From: Purpureocillium takamizusanense
Taxonomy: Eukaryota > Ascomycota > Sordariomycetes > Hypocreales > Ophiocordycipitaceae
Direction of reading: 5' to 3'
Assembly: GCF_022605165.1 (NCBI RefSeq)
Contig: NC_063071.1
Location: 2,480,001-2,544,000, forward strand
Length of the DNA stretch: 64,000 nt
The translations under genes and the position numbers were made by a program. Of the stretch, positions 56,832 through 64,000 are shown one piece after another; position 1 is the stretch's first letter; each line of letters opens with the position of its first letter. A model generated the notes under the pieces. It was not told the origin of the DNA and searched no databases. It was given only the letters and a program-made list of their open reading frames with translations.

Positions 56832-57957
56832 CTATCGGTTGAAGACAAGGGCGTTGAGGATATGATCTGCTTGCCAGCCCTGGTCCTGGAGAGACATGCC
56901 CTCCTTGAGCATCTTGCCCATGTACGCTATGCGGATCTTCTTGGTGGAAGGAGTCTGCGAAGGAAACGTTGCATTAGCTGAATGGGAATGTGGCGCCGTC
57001 GACCAAAGCGCGCATGGCGTTGGTATGGTCTCATAGGTTCATATGTGCTCTCTTACCGCTGATTCTGATGCGATGGTCCGTATGACGCTTCGAACTGGAT
57101 CCGTTTTGGCGACCGACACATCGATGTCTCGACCCGAGTCACTCAGTCGCGCTCGAACCCTTATTTGTTCCCGCGCGTCGAGCACACGTTTGCCTTTCTC
57201 CTCTCGCCTTCTCTCGGCGTCATCCACAGGCACGTCGTTGATATCGGCCCCGATAGTCTCTCCAGCACTTGTAGGCAGCTCGGCGTCCTTGCCATCAGGG
57301 TCGCTGTCGTCGGCGAGGTTGGTTGGGTCGGCGACGACCCACTGGGGCAGCTGGTAATAGTTCCCGAGCGAGTCATAGACGCCGTTGGCAAGGTCGCCCG
57401 TGGGCAAAGAGATTTCGGCGGCGGACAGAATCGATTGCGCGGTGCCGAGGCCATTGAGGCCGTCGTCGTTGGAGTCTTCGGTGGCAGGATCCCACAAGAC
57501 CTGCAGGGCCGCGTGAATCGTCTGCCATATCTCCGCGCGGCCCGTGACCCTAGTGTCGAAAAACTCGGCGCGCTCCTTGTCTAGGCCTCGGCGTGTCCAC
57601 CTGCGATCTTTGGAGGCCCATTCATGTTGGCGTAAGGGCTTATTGATGTGCTGATCGAGCGGACCCTGGTCTCGGCGGCGGCGGCGATGGTGAGAGGGTG
57701 GGACGGGCTGGGATACGCCATGGCTAGCAGCCTGGATGCCGTCTGGAAGCGTCAGGGGTGGAGGGTTGATGTGTCGGGCGGAGGAATTAGGGGCGCCGCC
57801 TGGATACGGCGAGTTCGGGCCCGAGGATCGAGAAAAGCAGCACCCCTGCGAAATGTTGAAAAAGAGTCGTTAGCTCAACGGCCGACGCATCACCGAGGAC
57901 TCGGGGCGATCTCTATGCACCCTTGTCTACAAATCAACGGCTGGGCGTACGTACCAT
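56832..57957 (-). CDS. UBTD-type ubiquitin-domain protein (DC-UbP family)
   Basis: Three exons: 57,957-57,955 (the ATG alone), 57,845-57,057 and 56,954-56,832; introns of 109 and 102 nt, both phase 0; 304 residues. Exon 2 opens G-C-C-F-S-R, so the mature start M-G-C-C is that of a myristoylated/palmitoylated N-terminus, as in UBTD proteins. The UBTD N-terminal ubiquitin-binding domain follows (H-E-W-A-S-K-D-R-R-W-T-R near 70, F-F-D-T-R-V-T-G-R-x-E-I-W-Q-T-I-H-A-A-L near 90, G-x-Y-D-x-x-G-x-x-Y-x-L-P near 140). The ubiquitin-like domain spans about 210-304 and ends in exon 3 with I-R-I-A-Y-M-G-K and L-N-A-L-V-F. UBTD proteins are thought to couple E2/E3 enzymes to substrates; the fungal role is unknown. 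Confidence 0.85.
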
Positions 57958-60768
57958 AGCGCGAGAGGCGGCGTCGCCAGCGGCGGGGGAGGAGGCGAGA
58001 GTCCAATGTATGTCGCAAAGATGGGGGACCGTTGATGCGCTGCGAGAAAGACGGGGCGTGTTGTCACGGCCAGTCCATTCCAACCTTAAGGTATCGGATA
58101 GATGATATCGTCGAAACGTGGGGCTGGAAGGCGGCAGTGAAGTGATGGTTCACCGCGATACCAGTACGAGCACTCGATGCACCAGGCTCTGTCGCAGAAG
58201 ATGACGGTCTAGGCAGTGGTTGCGGCGAATGCGCATGCGCTCGCGAAGATGCGACAAGTGAAGCCGGGCGAGGAAATGAGCTTACGACCGTCGACAAGGC
58301 ATGAGAATGCGAAGTATAACGAGAGAGTGCCCGGGAAGGCAGGCCGATGGACGAGGTGAAGCTGGCAGGCGGCAGATGGAGAGCCGGCGCGAGGCGGAGG
58401 AGGGGGCGTTCGAGATGGGCGTGACGCCGACGACCGGCTGCGGCAAGGTTCCGAAGAGGGTGTTTTGAGGCCAAAGGGTCGAGGGTTAGAGGTGGGGGGG
58501 GGGGCGGAGGAGGAGGTAACAAGTGAAGTTGAGGTGGTAGTTGGAGCTCCGTCAATGTCTCCCACCTTAAAGTGGTGTCACCGGGGCGGGCGCCCGTTTG
58601 CATGGCCCACTTGACAACCCTGAGGTATTAACACCAGGAGACCTGGCGTCCTAGGTTGTACGTACTGGGGGGGCGGACCCCCCACCGACTATACCCCAGG
58701 TGCCTCGTGCCAACCGTGGTTGGAGAAGTTCCTGGCAGGAGTGGAGCCAGGCAGAGTACATGGCTCGTTACCATCTACGTTAACTAACCACTAGACCTAG
58801 TACTAACCTCAAGTACCTAATCTACGACCCAAGCATTCATCCAGAGTTGCCCTCGAGGAGCCAGCCAGCAGTGCCTAGATGCTTCAATCGATACAGTATA
58901 AGTAATGTAGGTTGGTGGATGTCTAGTGCCTGTAGTATGTAGTAGCCCGTGGACGCTGAGGCTCGTTAGTGTAGCAGATTCTACAGTTGTAGCTCGGCAC
59001 ATCTAGGGATTCGAAATGGCGATTCGGCTTGAGTGAGCAACTGTAGATTGCGAGGAGTATGCCATGCCGCCGTGCACGGGACGCATACCATAGCCGTCAG
59101 GACAAGCCGGCATGCATTCGAGCGTCCCAGTGCATGGAAACCTATGCTATCGGCGACAGCGACTACGAGCGACGATGCCGCGTTACGGACCATGCGAGAT
59201 CGGGAGACGAGCTGGGGACGCGCTCTGGATCAACGAAGTGTGGCGAAGCTTCGCCTGTGACGTTGTCGTCAGCATCTGTCTGGCCAGGAGGGAGAGAACC
59301 TACGCACCCTGGCATTCGAGCTTGGGGCTCCCCGACGCCTCCAGGCCGAGACGCTGGCCGTGTCTCCAAGGTGAAGCTCGCCTTTGTGCGCTTCAATGGG
59401 CTAGGCAGGCTGGCTCATCAGGCGGCCTACTAATGAGCAATGCCAGCGCCGCCAGCTGCTCGCGAAGGTGATGAGCAGCGCAGGGCGGAGCTGTGGGGCG
59501 ACTGGCTCCGGCAGCACCCGCCGCTGCCCGAGGCCGAAGCCGAAGCTGAGGGGGAGGAACCGGAAGTGGCAGCAAGGGCGGTGGGAGGACGAAGAAGCAG
59601 GCTTGCTTCTTTTCTTCCGCGACGGGCGACGGGCCCTGCGTGATGTCGCCACCGTGGGACGGGAGGTCGAGCAAGGCACGGCCGGTCCTTTGTACGAGCA
59701 GACAGACGTGTCAATAGTCATGCCACTGTCATGCCACCAAAACAGATGGCGTGTCGGCGGCGCAACAGCGATGGAGGGAGGGGAGAGAGGGCCGGCATGC
59801 CGGGTCCAGCCGAGGGTCAATGATTGAGTGGGAGAGAGGGTGTGCCGGGGGGGGGGGGCCCAAGGTGGGCTTGGCTCCTTTGGACACGAGTGCGGGGGGC
59901 CCCGCCCTTTGGCCCCGTGGGAAAATGAAGGATGAAATTATTCCGGGGGGGGAGAGGGGGGACCAGGCTTCTTCACATGATGATCTTGATGCCCGGACTG
60001 GAAAGCTCTCTGCCGCCTGGCTGGCTGCTTGCTTGCTTGCTCGCTCGCTCGCTCGTGGTCTTGTCTTGCACCCGCCAATGGCCGGGCAAAGGTAAGGACT
60101 TCACGCCAAGGCACAGTGGTAGTACCTGCCTGTAGTATGTGCCTACTTTTGTATGTTGCTGCATTGAACTCTCTTTCCCTGCCTGGGCTGGGATCCGACA
60201 CGTATTGTAGCAACGTGCTCACCGGGTCACGAGTACTAACAGACCTACCTACAGTATGCAGTATTAGTAGTACTAACTTACTAAAATAAAGTCCCACCCC
60301 GGACTGTGATGCCCCAACTCACACACCCCTCCTGTTTCGCACCTGCCTTCGTTACCTCGCCTTATTATTACGTACCTACAGTAAGTACCTTGCTTGCCCA
60401 AAGCTACAAAACTACCTCAGTACCTCCGAGCAACCGACCAAGTTGGGTACCTTACCTACCTTAGGTACCTAAGGTTCTTACCCTTGGTCCTGCTGCCACT
60501 CTTCAGACAGCTGCTCCCCTCTGCCACTACCTACTTCGTATCATCCTTCCATTCATCTCCTACCATCTTCACCTTCTTCACCACAAAGACCAGCAGCCTC
60601 TCTCGTCTGGAAGCCATCGCTCACTGCGGTCTGGTCCGTGGTAGCAGACGGTTGGCTAAGCATAACATCGTTGTCCTTGCTCATCGCTCGTCGTCGGCAC
60701 CCCCTGCGTCCACACAACCGCCGCCGCCAGCCCCCATCCGCGACTCTCAGGACGCCTTCGCCATCATC
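57958..60768. other. 2.8 kb region without recognisable gene
   Basis: GC-rich part upstream of UBTD (to about 58,600), with homopolymer G runs at about 58,493-58,503, 59,848-59,858 and 59,943-59,966. TACCTA-type motifs at 58,780-58,830 and 60,115-60,475. GCTT/GCTC tetranucleotide run at 60,022-60,055 and a GAAGCC run near 59,530-59,545. Frames on both strands here are low-complexity shadows. Confidence 0.6.
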
Positions 60769-61333
60769 ATGTACCGCGCCCCCAGGAGCTTCTCGACCTC
60801 GGCCAGAGTGCATCCCAGCTTCCTTCCTCACCTGCGCCACTCTCGCCACATGCCATTTCGCTGGTACGCCCGTCTTGTCCCGCCCTCACCTATTCTACCC
60901 CTTTCCTCCTCTCTTCTCCATGCCCTGCGTTCCGTCATTCTCGAAACATGTGAGCAGAAGCGTTGAGAACGAGCAGGCGCATGTCGGCTGGGAGGGCTAT
61001 TTCTCTGCGATGGCACAAGCAAGAATGTCCGCATGCGTTTGTTGTGTGTGAGAGTGAGAGTTGGAGTGAGGGGCTTCGTGTAATACTGCCCAGACTTACC
61101 ATTTGTTTTGCACGCACAGGCTCAAACCCATACTTGTCGTCTCCATGATCGGCCTAGCCGCAAAGACCTACGTCGAAGTCGCCGGGAGGCGTCGTGACGC
61201 TCGGCTGCTCGCCGCTGAGCGCGACGCTGCCGAGCAGCAGCGCCGCGACAATGCCCTCATGGACGTCTACGGCGACCGTTCCAGTCTCGATGCCCTGGAG
61301 AAAGCCGTCGAGTTCTATGAGAAGCGGCGCTGA
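60769..61333 (+). CDS. Small probable mitochondrial membrane protein
   Basis: Two exons, 60,769-60,863 and 61,120-61,333; 102 residues. The intron is 256 nt, the longest in the window, with GTACGC donor and CACAG acceptor. Exon 1 is an Arg/Ser/His-rich, acid-free segment (MYRAPRSFSTSARVHPS start) typical of a mitochondrial presequence. Exon 2 begins with a short hydrophobic helix (K-P-I-L-V-V-S-M-I-G-L-A-A) and then a charged helix with a Glu/Arg-rich heptad-like pattern ending in E-K-R-R. I do not recognise the family. Layout resembles small single-span inner-membrane proteins. The W at the splice join is created from TG|G. It is preceded by a C/T-rich leader. Confidence 0.6.
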
Positions 61334-61866
61334 CAGCTGGCCGCTACGCCGACCGCAAAATCAACCTGCCCGTGCCCGAGCATTACAAGGGCGGCAAACC
61401 GCTCACCAGACGGCTGGAACTGTTGAGACGGATAGCAATATGAAAAGGCATTTCCAATTGGCGTTTGGGAGAGCATCGGCATATATAGGGTAGCCATGGC
61501 AGGCAGGAAGGATAAGGCGTTTTTGTTTTCTCTCGGACCTTTCAGGTCACGTATCTGGTGCTTCTTGTTCATTCACCCTGAACGGACCGGAATCTCTCCC
61601 CATCTTGATATTGTCATTGACTAAACGTTTTGGAGGGACAGTAGGAGAAAGATGAGCTTGGTAAAGCGTATGGAGACTATTTCACACAAATCAGCTTGTT
61701 GTGCTGTCACGGTGGTCCAAAACTCTAGCATACGAGAATGTGACCCGGTTTCCCATACCGACCCGAGGAGAGTTGCGCGCCGGCTCCGTCCTCTCGAGTT
61801 TATCTTGCACCTTCATCCTTGAGCCAGCTCTCTTCGGGTCACTTCAACATAGGAGCTTACGGCAGC
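61334..61866. other. Convergent 3' intergenic region
   Basis: 533 bp between two stops, no gene-like frame. Confidence 0.6.
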
Positions 61867-62847
61867 TCACAGAACAAGCGAGGCGACTACCGCCAGGGTG
61901 ACGGCCGACCAGCCCAGGAATGCGACAGCGCGAGTCGTCGAGCCGCTGGCCGCGTCCTTGGCATTGGGCATGACACAAGCCATCTCCGCCCAAGGCGCCT
62001 TGTCCGAGTCGCCTGACGGCCCCCACAAGGTCATGACGGCCATGGGCAGGCCCGCGGCTGTCTTAAACGCCTCCTTGGCGGCCCCATCGTGACGGCGGAA
62101 GAAGGTTGCATTGCTGCTCAGGACGGACGGCATGTCCTTTGCTGCCACGAGGGAAGGAGAAGAAACGTCAGCCAAATATGCAGATAACTAAAACGATAAC
62201 AACAACTTGGGCCTGCCGTAGGGGATATAAGAAGGGAAGAAGAATCCAAAAGGGAAGGGCCTCCCCTCACCGGACAGCGACAAGGCCATGGCCGTCTGGC
62301 AGGCACGCGGGCTTGGTGTCAAACGCCGGACACGAGTCCCTGGCGTAGCTCGCCGCGGCGTCCTTGGACAGCTGATCGACGCACTCGTCGGCGACGAGGC
62401 CCCTGCAGCTGGGCGTCTTGCCGCTGTCCCAGCGGGAGGCGCTCGAGGGCTTGACGTCGAAGGCGTAGACGCACAGGTGCCAGGTGTCGCTCACGTTATT
62501 GTTGTTGTTGTTGATGTTGTTGTTGTTATCGTCGTTGGCGAGCTCGCGGCCCGCCGGCGGGGCCAGCGACATGACGGTGGCCGTCTTGCCGCCGTTGCCG
62601 TCGAGCGCTCCGTCCCTGACGCCAATCTTGAGCCGCCACCTTCCTGCGCGGCGCCCGGGTACGCCCTCGTCACGTCGAAGCCCGTCAGGTTGGCCGTGCT
62701 GCTGTTGGTGGGCGAGTCGAGGACCCTTTGCCACGTCTCGCTTGAAATGTCGCGCGCGTCGGGCCCGGCGTAGATGATCGTCTTGTCATCGTTGGCGGCC
62801 GCGCAGACCACGGCGGCGGCCGTCATGGTTATGGCTCCGGCTCGCAT
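61867..62847 (-). CDS. GPI-anchored surface protein with disrupted or unresolved frame
   Basis: ATG at 62,847 starts a signal peptide (MRAGAITMTAAAVVCAAA). The N-terminal part reads well to Y-P-G (residue 65, about 62,653), with N-glycosylation sites. The protein then continues in another frame (W-R-L-K-I-G-V-R-D-G..., to 62,271), with a poly-Asn tract (62,490-62,525) and paired Cys (C-R-G-L-V-A-D-E-C, C-P-A-F-D-T-K-P-A-C). A GTGAGG donor at 62,270 and CAG acceptor at 62,114 (157 nt) restore frame into the last exon (62,113-61,867), which ends in a Gly/Ser site and a hydrophobic tail, a GPI-attachment signal. The join near 62,640-62,655 needs a one-base change or a very small intron. The layout matches a common family of fungal GPI-anchored cell-surface proteins of unknown role. 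Confidence 0.6.
62490..62530 (+). repeat. GTT/AAC trinucleotide run coding poly-Asn
   Basis: (GTT)n with two interruptions on +; read on the minus strand it codes about a dozen Asn in the GPI-anchored protein. Prone to length change by slippage. Confidence 0.8.
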
Positions 62848-64000
62848 GCTGCTGGATAGCAACGTTGTTGGATGTGTCGAGAGCCTGTTCTTCCCTCTTG
62901 GTCGACGTTCGCGTCACCAGTCAGTCAGTCAGTCAGCCAGTGCCTGCTCGACCTCAGCCATGGCATGGCCGGCGGCTGGCAAAGGTTTGACTCGGGGGAG
63001 GCGGGGGGCAGCACTTACACGTACGTACCAAAGGGTGAAGTGACGGTCTGTCGGCGATGGCGTCAGGAGATGTCCACGGCGAGCACGATGACGCGCAGCA
63101 CAAGACAAGTAATGACGAGGAGATAGACGGGGAAAGCAAATCCGAACCCCGAAGCAGGTACCAGTTCAATATAGCTGGAGACTTTGGAGCGGCAGTGCGA
63201 CGAGCCCTCCCAGGGCGGACAAGCCGGGCTTATTTACCTCTTCACTCCCACCGGTAACTGCCCGCGCTGGCCGGATGCGATGACACGGAGCGTGGCAGCC
63301 ACCTCGAAGATCCAGTTCAGGCACCCTTCCGCCCGTCTGGACGTCCACCCACCCCCCTACCCCCATTCTGCCTTGTCCTTCGATGACCTCGCTTCGCCTC
63401 GCCTCGCCGCCCTTCGCAGTACGGCTGGCCCGTGGTGGATGGGTGCACATGTACTACGCGAGCCGGGCTGCTGCCCTACCCTGCCTGCCCTGCAAACCTG
63501 CCCCGGTCGACGAGACACGTCCGCCCGACGACGAGCCAACATGTGCTATTCCATGGACGGTGATACGCCGAATAGGGGGTTCGGACAGGGCCAATCGATG
63601 CTGCCGCCGAGAAATTGGCACTTCCCAGCTCGTGTGGAGGACGACAAGCCATTAGGCTTGGCTGCAGCTGGCCCCGGGCGGGGGGCGGGGGGCAAAAGGT
63701 CCCTTGGGTATGTGCCCTCCTCTGCAGAGCCGCTGGTGATACTCCAGTTTGTATGTATATGAATAAATTGTCATCCACTCTCAGGTCGGGGGTGTGCTGC
63801 AATCGAATAATGGTGTCACACGCAACCAGCCGTCTGAGCAAATGCCAGGTCCATTCATGACCATGGCCGCTCTACGTAACTTGACTCGTCTCGATTTGTC
63901 CTACCCAGTATCTAGCTGACGTGCTAATTCCGTGCTCTGTATCAAGTGCTCTGTAGTACCGTGGTAACCAGTAGAGTCCGCAAGAAGGATTACCGGTTCG
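62848..64000. other. Window-end region, no gene recognised
   Basis: Upstream DNA of the GPI-protein gene. (CAGT) repeat of about five copies at 62,919-62,939. Frames at 63,184-63,762 (+) and 63,166-63,450 (-) overlap each other and have no family resemblance. The promoter of the GPI gene must be in the first several hundred bases. Confidence 0.5.

Noticed and set aside
59401..59827. Several overlapping frames of 94-139 codons
   Set aside because: All are low-complexity products of GAAGCC/GGCTTC repeats on both strands.
1..64000. tRNA, 5S rRNA and telomere repeats
   Set aside because: I looked for B-box-like GGTTCGAATCC, the dispersed 5S start, and TTAGGG arrays and saw none; a covariance search would be needed to be sure.

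Overview
The window looks like nuclear DNA of a filamentous ascomycete (Pezizomycotina, most likely a Sordariomycete; order not determined). The reasons are short 49-122 nt introns with GTRNGT donors and CTGAC/CTAAC-type branch sites, single-copy housekeeping genes of fungal type, and a sharp split between GC-rich gene blocks and extremely AT-rich, stop-saturated blocks. The AT-rich blocks carry the signature of repeat-induced point mutation (RIP, C-to-T on both strands).

Region 1 (1-16,324) is an AT-rich transposon graveyard with three nested layers. A PIF/Harbinger-type DNA transposon (its right end at 16,321) was split at 5,703/15,812 by a Ty3/gypsy chromovirus (LTR to LTR 5,704-15,811, 5-bp target duplication AAGAA). 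The 3' LTR of that retroelement was then split by a third element with terminal inverted repeats (12,408-15,767, 8-9 bp duplication). Upstream lie two minisatellites and a pair of LTR-like direct repeats. All coding capacity is destroyed; several catalytic codons can be seen converted by G-to-A or C-to-T change.

Region 2 (16.3-22.5 kb) is a GC-normal island holding a RIP-damaged relic of a small secreted protein, an intact 543-codon gene that resembles a terpene cyclase with degenerate metal-binding motifs, another AT-rich scar (about 19.44-19.85 kb) and a small gene of unknown function.

Region 3 (22.5-29.5 kb) has ERB1 (ribosome biogenesis), a DIM-5/Clr4-type histone H3 lysine 9 methyltransferase and an Ish1/Msc1-repeat protein. 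Region 4 (29,531-33,059) is a second PIF/Harbinger element, complete with TIRs and a TTA target duplication, also RIP-mutated.

Region 5 (33.7-64 kb) is a dense housekeeping block: proteasome ATPase Rpt5, mitochondrial ribosomal protein uL10m, a DUF4870-like membrane protein, tRNA ligase Trl1, an ankyrin protein, the RNase P/MRP subunit Rpp40, tRNA methyltransferase Trm11, GID-complex subunit Gid4, exon-junction protein Mago nashi, beta-COP, a UBTD-type ubiquitin-domain protein, a small probable mitochondrial membrane protein, and a GPI-anchored surface protein with a broken or mis-resolved reading frame. Trl1, Rpp40 and Trm11, three tRNA-maturation factors, sit within 8 kb. Exon structures were worked out by hand from splice signals and conservation of the protein frame; total coding lengths were checked to be multiples of three for every spliced gene called complete.
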